From NCBI GenBank assembly GCA_017467965.1, contig JAFUJZ010000024.1, positions 1-64,000 on the forward strand: 64,000 nucleotides of DNA, read 5' to 3'. The translations under genes and the position numbers were made by a program. Below, piece after piece: positions 54,838-63,275 of the stretch (position 1 is the first letter of the stretch; each line of letters begins with the position of its first letter). The notes under the pieces are model-generated. The model made no database searches, was not told where the DNA came from, and saw nothing but the letters and a program-made list of their open reading frames with translations. Source of the stretch: Clostridia bacterium. Its GTDB lineage: Bacteria; Bacillota_A; Clostridia; UMGS1883.

Positions 54838-56019
54838 ATGCAGTTAATGGATTTTGTCCGCGGCAGGTGGGAATTATGTGCCGAGGGCACTTTTTGTGAG
54901 CGTATCATAAACATTACCAAGGAAATGGGCATTTTTATACAGGGCATAAAGTCCGACGGCGATAAAAAAATCCTTTTCACCGTAAGTTACAAGGGTGCAA
55001 TGAAGCTTTTTTCATCACCTTTACCGGAGGATATTACCCTTTGGGTAAAAAGCCGTAAGGGACTTCCTGCCATACTTGAAAACAACAAAAAGCGTTACGC
55101 CCTTTTTTTGTGTCCGGTTTTTATATTCCTGCTTATATTTTTGTCAACTAACATCATTTGGCATGTAAATATCATAGATGCAGACAGAGAAACCGAAGAG
55201 TTTTTATTACAAGAGCTTGAAAAGCTCGGCGTAAAAAAAGGTGCGTTTACTTTTCTTATAGACCAAAGCGATGTTAAAAATCAAATGCTTATAAAGCATG
55301 AAAAGCTTCAATGGATATGGGTGGATATAAAAGGGGGTACTGCGCTTGTCAGGTTTTCTTTTAGGACAATGCCACCTGACGTTTTTGACGAGGATGCTTT
55401 TTATAACGTATGTGCAACCCATGACGCCACCATCACCCGCGTTTTGGCGACAAACGGCGAAAGCCGTGTAAAGGAAGGCGACAAGGTTTTCAAGGGGCAG
55501 ATTTTGATAGAAGGTGTTATGCCAAAGGATAGTGAGGAGAAAAAATTCATCCATGCCTCGGGCAAGGTTTTCGGCATAGCTGAGTTTGAAAAAACCATAA
55601 CTGTTCCCTCAAAAACACAAATCCGCACCCCAACAGGAGAAAAAATCGAACATTTATCAATAAATTTTTTAAATTTTAACATAAAACTTTTCATAAACAG
55701 TAGAATTTTGTACCCGGAATATGATATTATAGAGTATAATAGGCATATAGGCTTTTTGCCCGTCAGCTTCAACAAAAAAGTTATACAAGAGGTGGATGTG
55801 TCCTACAAGGAAAACGACATACATCTTATGGCACAGAAAAGTGAGGCAAACTTTAAGAAAGAGCTTGAAAACGAAGGCAAAAAGATAACCTATATCGAAA
55901 CTTTTACTTCTCAAAGCGGCGATGAATATATTATCACAACACATGCTCTTTGTGAGTTTGACATCGCCCAGGAACGGAGGATTAACCTTGGAGAAAATTA
56001 TCCAGTCACAGACAATTGA
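54838..56019 (+). CDS. yqfD: Sporulation protein YqfD
   Basis: 393 residues, one clear membrane helix at about 87-107 (RYALFLCPVFIFLLIFLSTN). FVRGRWELCAEG and GLPAILENNKKR typify YqfD; the C-terminal half contains TITRVLATNGESRVKEGDKVFKG, a biotinyl-like hairpin. Spacing from AAGGGG to the ATG is long; a CTG at 54832 would be better placed. Its 3' end overlaps phoH. Confidence 0.87.
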   Translation: MQLMDFVRGRWELCAEGTFCERIINITKEMGIFIQGIKSDGDKKILFTVSYKGAMKLFSSPLPEDITLWVKSRKGLPAILENNKKRYALFLCPVFIFLLIFLSTNIIWHVNIIDADRETEEFLLQELEKLGVKKGAFTFLIDQSDVKNQMLIKHEKLQWIWVDIKGGTALVRFSFRTMPPDVFDEDAFYNVCATHDATITRVLATNGESRVKEGDKVFKGQILIEGVMPKDSEEKKFIHASGKVFGIAEFEKTITVPSKTQIRTPTGEKIEHLSINFLNFNIKLFINSRILYPEYDIIEYNRHIGFLPVSFNKKVIQEVDVSYKENDIHLMAQKSEANFKKELENEGKKITYIETFTSQSGDEYIITTHALCEFDIAQERRINLGENYPVTDN

Positions 56020-56947
56020 CGAAACTATTGCCCTGTTCGGCAGTTTTGATTTTAATGTAAAGCTTATTGAAAAAGCCTTTAACGTAAGGATTTCAAACCG
56101 CGGCGAAATCATCAAGATAACAGGTGATGACGAAAACGTTGAAAAAGCCTCAAACGTGTTTGAAAATCTTTTTGCTCTTTACCGTAACGATGAAGAGGTT
56201 AACGAGCAGGCTGTGCGCTATGCTATTGATATGGCGCAGGCGGGGCTTAGTCCCGATTATGCAAAAAGTGCCGACACCATCTGCATCTCCAGCAAAGGCA
56301 GACCCGTAAAGTGTAAAACAAAAGGTCAGCAGAGCTATGTTAACAAAATCAAAGACAACACAGTTGTAATTGCAATAGGCCCTGCAGGTACAGGTAAAAC
56401 ATACCTTGCCGTTGCAATGGCTGTAGACGCTTTCCGTAAAAAAGAGGTGTCGCGTATTATCCTAACACGTCCTGCTGTGGAAGCAGGCGAAAAGCTCGGC
56501 TTTTTGCCCGGCGACTTACAGATGAAGGTTGACCCCTATTTAAGACCATTGTACGACGCACTTTCCGATATGCTCGGTTTTGAAAACTATCAGAAATACG
56601 TAGAGCGCGGCTCTATCGAGGTTGCACCACTTGCGTATATGCGAGGCAGAACACTTGACGATGCCTTTATTATCCTTGACGAAGCGCAGAATACTACTCC
56701 CGAGCAGATGAAAATGTTCCTCACACGTATCGGCTTTGGTTCAAAATGCGTCATCACAGGTGACGTTACGCAGATTGACCTTCCCGACGGTAAACGCAGC
56801 GGCCTGAAAGAAGCCGTTAAAATATTAAAGGGTATTGAAGGATTGGAGATATGTCATCTTTCCGCATCCGATATCGTCCGTCATCCTCTTGTACAAAAAA
56901 TCATCGCAGCATATGAACGCTTCGAATCAAAACGTAACACAAGATAA
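55988..56947 (+). CDS. phoH: PhoH-family ATPase
   Basis: 319 residues from a TTG with GGAGG upstream, inside the end of yqfD. N-terminal KH-like region, then AIGPAGTGKTYLAVAMAV (Walker A), RPAVEAGEKLGFLPGDL, and FIILDEAQNTTPEQMKMFLTR (Walker B). Linked to RNA metabolism with YbeY. Confidence 0.93.
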   Translation: MEKIIQSQTIDETIALFGSFDFNVKLIEKAFNVRISNRGEIIKITGDDENVEKASNVFENLFALYRNDEEVNEQAVRYAIDMAQAGLSPDYAKSADTICISSKGRPVKCKTKGQQSYVNKIKDNTVVIAIGPAGTGKTYLAVAMAVDAFRKKEVSRIILTRPAVEAGEKLGFLPGDLQMKVDPYLRPLYDALSDMLGFENYQKYVERGSIEVAPLAYMRGRTLDDAFIILDEAQNTTPEQMKMFLTRIGFGSKCVITGDVTQIDLPDGKRSGLKEAVKILKGIEGLEICHLSASDIVRHPLVQKIIAAYERFESKRNTR

Positions 56948-56959
56948 GGAGGTTTTCAG

Positions 56960-58987
56960 ATGTCACTCACATTACGTCAGAGAATTATATGCCTGTCCCT
57001 TGTTGCCATTACTGCACTGGCTCTTGTGGCAACGGTTGTTGCTCTTGGTCTTCCCAAGCAGTACGAGATTGCCGTAGGCGATTTTTCTCCCGAGACTATT
57101 TATGCCTCAAGACAAATCAACGACACTGTTACAACTGAGGAAAGGCGAAAAGCCGCTTCCGATATGATAACAGAGCAGTACAATCTTGACTTTACCGCAT
57201 CGGAAAAAGCTATCAAAAATTTCGGTGCCGATATTACTGCCCTTACAACCGCAAGAGATAATCAAGGCATTGAAATTGACAATGCACTGCCCCTTCCCTT
57301 GCCCGTGACAAACAACTCGTCACTTTCGCAGGCGCTTTTCAACAAAGCTATCAAGCTTTCTGATACCAATTTCAACATATTGAAAAACCATATTCCCACA
57401 ATATTTGAAACCGTCATAAACGAAGGCGTTACAGACTCTACTACAGGTATCGAAAGCTTTACGGCATATCTTGACAAGCAAAACATCACGAACTCTGATG
57501 TACGCGAAATTGCAATTGCACTCTGCACAACATCTATCGAGGTAAACAAAATCCCCGACCCCGAAAAGACAAAATCCATGCGTGCTGCAGAGGCTAACGG
57601 CGTGGAAACGGTTGTTTACCAGAAAAATCAGATTATCGTTGAAAAAGGTGAAAAAATCACAGAAGCACAATTCAGGATGCTCTCTGAACTCGGCTATGTA
57701 AAAGGTAAAAGCTACATTGATATTGTGCATGCGGTAAGCTCTGCTGCTCTTGCGCTTTTGGTGTTTGCACTGGTTATTGCGTATTACGTAATGGTGGGCA
57801 AAAATAATATGTCCACCTCCCACGTAACGGTTACAATTATCTGCACCTCTCTTATCATCTTAGGTGCACTCATGGTTTTCCTTGCAGGCAAAATGTCCGT
57901 TACCGTTATGTACATTCTTCCGGTGTCGGTTATTCCTGCCCTTATTGCGCTACTGCTTAATGCAAATCTTGCAAGCATGGTCAATATTATTATCGCCGTG
58001 CTTGTGGGCATACGTCTCAATGACTTTTCCGCATCCTTGGCAGTTATTATAGCAGGTACTGCAACGGCATACCTTTTTGCACAGGTAAGACGCCGTGCGC
58101 ATCTCCTTCCTGCTACACTTATCAGTGCTCTTATTTATTCATTCATGTATACAATCGCGCTTATGGATACTTCCAAGGGTGTTTTAGGATTCTTCTTGAT
58201 GCTTGTTTATTCCTTCCTCGGCGGTTTCCTCGGCGGTATTTTGACAATAGGCACTATCCCCTTCATGGAGGCAATATTTGACGTTATCACTCCCATGAAG
58301 TTAGGCGAGCTTAGTAATCCCGAGCACAAGCTTCTTAAAAAGCTGTTACTTAAAGCTCCCGGCAGTTACCACCACGCACTTACCGTTGCCAACATGGCGG
58401 ACGCCGCCGCGGCAGCTATCAACGCAAACGCACTTTTGGCACGAGTGGGTGCATATTATCACGACATAGGCAAAATGGAAAACCCCTACTATTTCAAGGA
58501 AAACCAGTTTGCTGACGAAAACCCCCACGATGAGCTGCCTCCCGAGGAAAGTGCTCAGATTATCATAAGCCACGTATCTGACGGCGTACATTTGGCAACA
58601 CAGTACCGCCTCCCCAGCATAGTGCGCGATATAATCATGCAGCACCACGGTACAACAACCGCGTCATTCTTCCTTTACAAGGCACGTGAGAAAAATCCCA
58701 ACGTAGACCCCTCTATTTTCACATATGACGGTCCTACTCCCCAGAGCAAGGAAGCAACAATTATCATGCTTGCAGACGCCTGCGAAGCAGCAGTACGAGC
58801 TATGCGTGAAAAAGGTTATGAGGATGTCTCCAAGATAGTAAATGACATTGTAGCGTCCCGAATTTCGGACGGTCAGCTTGCATCGAGCGAGCTTACCTTC
58901 TCGGATCTTGACAAGGTAAAAGCATCCTTTGTCACAACGCTTGAGCAGTATTTCCACAAGCGTATAATCTATCCTCAGAACAAATAA
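56960..58987 (+). CDS. 7TM-HD cyclic di-AMP phosphodiesterase PgpH
   Basis: 675 residues: an N-terminal helix, an extracytoplasmic region (about 35-265), seven membrane helices (about 270-455) and a C-terminal HD domain with PGSYHHALTVANM, YYHDIGKMENPYYFKEN, IISHVSDGV and IIMQHHG. This is the PgpH class that hydrolyses c-di-AMP. GGAGG precedes the ATG. Confidence 0.93.
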   Translation: MSLTLRQRIICLSLVAITALALVATVVALGLPKQYEIAVGDFSPETIYASRQINDTVTTEERRKAASDMITEQYNLDFTASEKAIKNFGADITALTTARDNQGIEIDNALPLPLPVTNNSSLSQALFNKAIKLSDTNFNILKNHIPTIFETVINEGVTDSTTGIESFTAYLDKQNITNSDVREIAIALCTTSIEVNKIPDPEKTKSMRAAEANGVETVVYQKNQIIVEKGEKITEAQFRMLSELGYVKGKSYIDIVHAVSSAALALLVFALVIAYYVMVGKNNMSTSHVTVTIICTSLIILGALMVFLAGKMSVTVMYILPVSVIPALIALLLNANLASMVNIIIAVLVGIRLNDFSASLAVIIAGTATAYLFAQVRRRAHLLPATLISALIYSFMYTIALMDTSKGVLGFFLMLVYSFLGGFLGGILTIGTIPFMEAIFDVITPMKLGELSNPEHKLLKKLLLKAPGSYHHALTVANMADAAAAAINANALLARVGAYYHDIGKMENPYYFKENQFADENPHDELPPEESAQIIISHVSDGVHLATQYRLPSIVRDIIMQHHGTTTASFFLYKAREKNPNVDPSIFTYDGPTPQSKEATIIMLADACEAAVRAMREKGYEDVSKIVNDIVASRISDGQLASSELTFSDLDKVKASFVTTLEQYFHKRIIYPQNK

Positions 58988-59007
58988 TAACCAAAAGAGG
59001 TATTATA

Positions 59008-59496
59008 ATGGTTGAATTTATTTTTGAAAACGAGCAGGACAAGCTCCCCTTTACAGATGAACTTGAACAAGTTATCCGCCAAGCTGTCGAGACAACACTT
59101 GAGGTTTTGGAATGGGGCGACGTGCTCTGCCAGGTCAGCGTTACCGTAACCGACAACGAAAAAATACGCGAAATCAACTCCATTTACCGCAAGATTGACC
59201 GCGAAACTGATGTCTTGAGCTTTCCTATAATTGAGTTTTCACCTGACGGCGAAGCTCTTGTAACCGAAGGCGACTATGCAGGTGATACGCTTCTTTTAGG
59301 GGATATTATGCTCTCACTTGAAAAAGCAAAGGAGCAAAGTGAGGAATACGGTCATTCCCTTATCCGCGAGGTTGGGTTCCTTACATTACATTCTGCACTC
59401 CACCTTATGGGCTTTGACCACATGGAGGAGGAAGACGCAGTCGTTATGCGTAAGTTTGAAAAGGAAATTGCAGAAAAAATGGATTTGAGGAGATAA
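59008..59496 (+). CDS. ybeY: Endoribonuclease YbeY
   Basis: 162 residues. FLTLHSALHLMGFDHMEEED is the zinc H-x3-H-x5-H motif (Ser-Ala replaces the usual Gly-x). NSIYRKIDRETDVLSFP is the second conserved block. Functions in 16S rRNA 3' maturation. Confidence 0.94.
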   Translation: MVEFIFENEQDKLPFTDELEQVIRQAVETTLEVLEWGDVLCQVSVTVTDNEKIREINSIYRKIDRETDVLSFPIIEFSPDGEALVTEGDYAGDTLLLGDIMLSLEKAKEQSEEYGHSLIREVGFLTLHSALHLMGFDHMEEEDAVVMRKFEKEIAEKMDLRR

Positions 59497-59497
59497 T

Positions 59498-59872
59498 ATG
59501 AAAAACAAAAGCTTTTTCTCCAGCTTTAAATATGCACTGAAAGGTCTTTGTACTGTTATTCGTGAAGAGCGTAACTTCCGTTTTGATTTGGTTATGGCTT
59601 TGCTCGTTGTTATATGTTCCTTTATGTTTCCGCTTTTAAAATGGGAGAAATGCGTAGTATACGCCCTTTGTGCCCTTTGCCTTTTTGCAGAGTGTACCAA
59701 CAGTGCCATTGAAAAGCTGACAGACCTTGCATCGCCCGACTTTCACCCACTTGCAGGACAAGCCAAGGACATTGCCGCGGCAGCGGCACTCATATGTGCA
59801 CTTTTTTCGGCTTGTGTGGGGCTTTACATATTTGTGCCCTATGGTTTAGACTGGCTCAGTACGCTATTTTAA
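59498..59872 (+). CDS. dgkA: Diacylglycerol/undecaprenol kinase
   Basis: 124 residues with three membrane helices. EERNFRFDLVMALLV and ECTNSAIEKLTDLASPDFHPLAGQAKDIAAAAAL are conserved (split here by one helix), E and NSAIE being catalytic. In Gram-positives this family usually phosphorylates undecaprenol. Two bases after ybeY. Confidence 0.92.
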   Translation: MKNKSFFSSFKYALKGLCTVIREERNFRFDLVMALLVVICSFMFPLLKWEKCVVYALCALCLFAECTNSAIEKLTDLASPDFHPLAGQAKDIAAAAALICALFSACVGLYIFVPYGLDWLSTLF

Positions 59873-59884
59873 GGAGGAATACAT

Positions 59885-60205
59885 ATGAACGAAAAAACAC
59901 TTTCACTGGATTTTGTGGTCAAAAGCTCAAACCTTTGTAGCTTTCTTTCCTCCGAAAAATCCGAAAACCTTATCTCAAAAAAGTTTTTTGATGCTGTGTG
60001 CCTTTTGTCGGAATGTGCATATTCAATAAAAAATCCACAGCTTTCCAAGGCAGAGACGGCAACGCTCCGAAAAGATGCGTCTCTTGCCTCCGACAGGATA
60101 CAAATGTATCTTAACGTGCTTTACATGACAGGCTATCTGAGTGAAGCCCAAAAGGACAGCATGCTTCATTCACTTGGTACATTAAAAAAAGAAATCAATA
60201 TATAA
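59885..60205 (+). CDS. Small four-helix-bundle-like protein in era operon
   Basis: 106 residues, helical and soluble. The pattern near the end (ASDRIQMYLNVLYMTGYLSEAQ) recalls the S23/IVP four-helix-bundle family, but similarity is weak. GGAGG precedes the ATG. It occupies the slot where cytidine deaminase usually lies between dgkA and era. Function unknown. Confidence 0.6.
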   Translation: MNEKTLSLDFVVKSSNLCSFLSSEKSENLISKKFFDAVCLLSECAYSIKNPQLSKAETATLRKDASLASDRIQMYLNVLYMTGYLSEAQKDSMLHSLGTLKKEINI

Positions 60206-60216
60206 GAGGTAAAAAT

Positions 60217-61116
60217 ATGAATAACTTCAAATCAGGCTTTGTTACAATCGTCGGTCGTCCCAACGTGGGCAAATCCACACTTTTAAATGCTCTCACAGGC
60301 GAAAAAATCGCTATTGTATCAAACAAGCCTCAGACAACACGTTCAAAGGTGCTTACTATTCTTACAGACGATACGTCACAGATAGTTTTTGTTGACACTC
60401 CCGGTGTACATGCTCCCCGCACAAAGCTCGGCGAGTATATGAACAAGGTTGTCATCGACGCGGTAGACAGCGTGGATGCAGTGCTTTTTGTAACCGAGGC
60501 AGGTCAAAAGCTTCAAAACAATGAAAAAGAAATGCTCGAATCGCTTTTTTCAAAAAAGCTTCCAGTTATTCTTATCATCAACAAAGCCGACACGGTAAAA
60601 AACAAAGAAGACATGCTCATGCAGATTGCCGATGCCTCCCAGTGTGGCCAGTTCAGTGCAATAGTGCCGATTTCGGCGCTCAAAAAAGACGGCGTAAAGC
60701 TTGTTTTGGAGGAAATCAAGCGTCTTCTTCCCGAGGGACCCATGTATTACCCCGAAGATATGATTACTGACCAGACCGAACGTGAAATAGTAAGTGAAAT
60801 CATCCGTGAAAAAATGCTCCGTCTTCTTGATAAGGAGGTTCCCCACGGAACAGCCGTTGAAATCGAATATATGAAAGAGGGCGACACGCTAACAAAAATC
60901 GGTGCCGTTATCTACTGCGAAAAAGCAAGCCACAAGGGCATTATCATAGGCAAGGGTGGCGAGATGTTAAAGCGCATCGGTTCATATTCAAGAACAGATA
61001 TCGAAAAACTGCTCGATAAAAAAGTATTCCTCGAATTATGGGTAAAGGTTAAGGAGGATTGGCGCAACTCCAATTTCCTCTTAAAAGAATTCGGCTATCA
61101 GGAATCCGAAGAGTAA
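60217..61116 (+). CDS. era: GTPase Era
   Basis: 299 residues. GRPNVGKSTLLNAL (G1), QTTRSKV (G2), VDTPGVH (G3), NKADTVKN (G4) and a C-terminal KH domain (about 205-290, GIIIGKGGEMLKRIG). Binds the 16S rRNA 3' end during 30S assembly. Last gene of the operon; recO, a frequent follower, is absent. Confidence 0.97.
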   Translation: MNNFKSGFVTIVGRPNVGKSTLLNALTGEKIAIVSNKPQTTRSKVLTILTDDTSQIVFVDTPGVHAPRTKLGEYMNKVVIDAVDSVDAVLFVTEAGQKLQNNEKEMLESLFSKKLPVILIINKADTVKNKEDMLMQIADASQCGQFSAIVPISALKKDGVKLVLEEIKRLLPEGPMYYPEDMITDQTEREIVSEIIREKMLRLLDKEVPHGTAVEIEYMKEGDTLTKIGAVIYCEKASHKGIIIGKGGEMLKRIGSYSRTDIEKLLDKKVFLELWVKVKEDWRNSNFLLKEFGYQESEE

Positions 61117-61158
61117 CAAACATACCACCTGCTGTTGCAGGTGGTATGTTTGTTTTTG
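61115..61158 (+). terminator. Terminator of era operon
   Basis: 18-bp perfect stem (61115-61132 with 61137-61154), loop TGTT, followed by T4. It begins in the era stop codon. Confidence 0.9.
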
Positions 61159-61215
61159 TGTAAAGATATCACAATTTTTAGAATCTTTTCAAGCCTTGAT
61201 TTACATTCAAATCTA

Positions 61216-61244
61216 TTGACATTTCTCTCCAAAAGTTATATACT
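61216..61244 (+). promoter_or_regulatory. Promoter of zur-znuACB
   Basis: Perfect TTGACA (61216-61221), 17-bp spacer, TATACT (61239-61244). Confidence 0.82.
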
Positions 61245-61258
61245 GATACTTAGTCTCA
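61244..61258. promoter_or_regulatory. 7-1-7 Fur/Zur-type operator
   Basis: TGATACTTAGTCTCA is a 7-1-7 inverted repeat (TGANACT-N-AGTNTCA), the layout of Fur, Zur and PerR boxes. It starts at the last base of the -10 and spans the transcription start, so the Fur-family product of the next gene would repress its own operon. Confidence 0.7.
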
Positions 61259-61282
61259 ATTTCAAAGAAAGAGGTGTCCGAA

Positions 61283-61687
61283 ATGTCGGTTCATTACAAT
61301 ACAAAGCAAAAAACTATTATTCTTGAAGCTTTGGAAAACAATCCAAATCATATAACAGCAGAAGAGCTTATCACTCTTCTCCACTCTTCCGGCGAAAAGG
61401 TTGGCAGAGCAACTGTTTACCGTTATCTTCGTGAGCTTGAGGAAATCGGCAAAGTGCGAAAATATACCCTCGGCGAAAAAAATACAGCCTACTATCAGTA
61501 CACAGGCGAAGATACCACATGCCACGGTCATTATCACTTAATGTGCGATATATGCGGCAGATTAGAGCATCTTGACAATACCGTTGCAGAGGCTTTTGCA
61601 AAAAGTGCACGCGAGAACTACGGATTTGAAGTTGATTGCAGTCGTACGGTATTTTACGGCAAGTGCAAACAGTGTCAGGAGGCGTAA
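61283..61687 (+). CDS. zur: Fur-family metalloregulator, probably Zur
   Basis: 134 residues. Winged helix with ITAEELITLLHSSGEKVGRATVYRYL, then HGHYHLMCDICGRLEHLD (metal-site histidines and C-x2-C) and CKQCQ for the structural zinc. Start at 61283 after GAGG. The following znuACB genes make Zur the best call; PerR and Fur are less likely. Confidence 0.85.
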   Translation: MSVHYNTKQKTIILEALENNPNHITAEELITLLHSSGEKVGRATVYRYLRELEEIGKVRKYTLGEKNTAYYQYTGEDTTCHGHYHLMCDICGRLEHLDNTVAEAFAKSARENYGFEVDCSRTVFYGKCKQCQEA

Positions 61688-61689
61688 TC

Positions 61690-62595
61690 ATGAAAAAAAT
61701 ACTCGCTTTATTGCTTATCCTTACGATGCTTCCTTTGGCAGGCTGTGGTTGCTCACTGGGGCAAGATACAGGCAAAATCAAGGTTGTGGCAACGCTTTTC
61801 CCTCAGTATGACTTTGCCCGTCACATTGGCGGTAACAAGGTTGAGGTTACACTTCTTTTGCCTCCGGGCACAGAGAGCCACCATTATGACCCCTCTCCTT
61901 CTGACATGGTTTCCATTGCGGAAAGTCGGCTTTTTATATACACAGGCGACATGATGGAGGGTTGGGCAGGCGATATTGCTTCCTCTGTGGGTGACAGTGT
62001 TACAATCCTTGACGCATCGCGTGGTATTACTCTTTCAGCCGCAGACTTGTCTCACGACCATGACCATGCGTTAGACCCCCACATTTGGCTTGATTTTGAC
62101 AAAGCCGCAAAAATGTGCGACAACATTGCCGAAGAGCTCATAGCCGCATCTCCTGAGGACGAAGCGTATTTTAGGGCAAATCTTGAAAACTACAAGAAAA
62201 AGCTTGCCACACTTGATGCAGAATATGCCGCCACCTTTGCCCAAAAACCCTCTAAAGACCTTGTTTTCGGCGGTCGCTTTGCGCTTGGGTATCTTGTGGA
62301 CAAATATTCTATCCCTCACAGGAGTGCTTATGATTCCTGCAGTGCAAATGACGAGCCAAGTCCCCAGACAATAGCTGCTCTTTCAGACTATGTCCGCGAT
62401 AACGATGTTAAGGTCGTTTACTGCGAGGAATTTTCTGACCCTAAGGTTGCACGCGAAATCGCCAAGGCAAACAACGCCGAGGTGCTTGTACTTCATTCGG
62501 CACACAACCTCAGTAAAGACGAGCGCGACAAAGGGGTAACCTTTATATCCATAATGGAACAAAATCTCGAAAATATCAGAAAGGGGCTTGAATAA
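61690..62595 (+). CDS. znuA: Zinc ABC transporter substrate-binding lipoprotein
   Basis: 301 residues. Lipobox LPLAGC. PGTESHHYDPSPSDMVSI (first ligand His), a histidine-rich loop HDHDHALDPHIWLD, and YCEEFSDPKVA (acidic ligand) are cluster A-I features. The third ligand position FGGRFALGYL has Arg where relatives have His. GGAGG is upstream, inside the end of zur. Confidence 0.88.
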   Translation: MKKILALLLILTMLPLAGCGCSLGQDTGKIKVVATLFPQYDFARHIGGNKVEVTLLLPPGTESHHYDPSPSDMVSIAESRLFIYTGDMMEGWAGDIASSVGDSVTILDASRGITLSAADLSHDHDHALDPHIWLDFDKAAKMCDNIAEELIAASPEDEAYFRANLENYKKKLATLDAEYAATFAQKPSKDLVFGGRFALGYLVDKYSIPHRSAYDSCSANDEPSPQTIAALSDYVRDNDVKVVYCEEFSDPKVAREIAKANNAEVLVLHSAHNLSKDERDKGVTFISIMEQNLENIRKGLE

Positions 62596-63275
62596 TGGAA
62601 ATTTTATCAGCCTCACACGTCAGTATAAATTACGGTGCGGTAGTAGCCGTTGACGATGCAACATTCAGTGTAAACGAGGGCGATTACTTTTGCATTGCAG
62701 GCAGCAACGGTAGTGGCAAGTCCACCCTTTTAAAGGGGATTATAGGTCTTGCGCCCATAAAAAACGGACATCTGCATGTTAATCTTCCCAAAGAGCAGAT
62801 ATCCTATCTTTCCCAGACAAACCGTGCCGACCGTGACTTTCCCGCAACTGTTTGGGAAATCATCCTCTCCGGTACACAAAAATCAGGCAAAAAGATTCCC
62901 TTTTATACAAAGGATGATAAACAGCGTGCAGAGGAATCCATGATTAAGCTTGGTATGGAAAAGTTCAAGAACACACGTATCGGCAATCTTTCGGGCGGTC
63001 AGCAGCAGAGAGCACTCCTTGCCCGTGCGTTGTGCAAATCTCCAAAGCTGATGCTTCTTGACGAGCCCTTTGCAGGGCTTGACAGTGCAATTTCGGAGGA
63101 ATTGTACGAGCTTTACAAAAACCTCAACAAAAATGGCGTAACAATAATCATGGCATCCCACGATTATCAGGCGATAGGCAACTTTGCCTCCCGCGTTATG
63201 CTTATGAATAACTCACACGTGGATTTCGTGGGCACAAATGATGAATGGAGGGAAAAACTGTGGCAGAAATCTTGA
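62595..63275 (+). CDS. znuC: Zinc ABC transporter ATP-binding protein
   Basis: 226 residues. AGSNGSGKSTLLKGI (Walker A), LSQTNRADRDFPATVWE (Q loop), LSGGQQQRALLARAL (signature), LMLLDEPFAGLD (Walker B) and ASHDY (H loop). Overlaps znuA by one base (TAATG) and znuB by 16 bases. Confidence 0.92.
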   Translation: MEILSASHVSINYGAVVAVDDATFSVNEGDYFCIAGSNGSGKSTLLKGIIGLAPIKNGHLHVNLPKEQISYLSQTNRADRDFPATVWEIILSGTQKSGKKIPFYTKDDKQRAEESMIKLGMEKFKNTRIGNLSGGQQQRALLARALCKSPKLMLLDEPFAGLDSAISEELYELYKNLNKNGVTIIMASHDYQAIGNFASRVMLMNNSHVDFVGTNDEWREKLWQKS

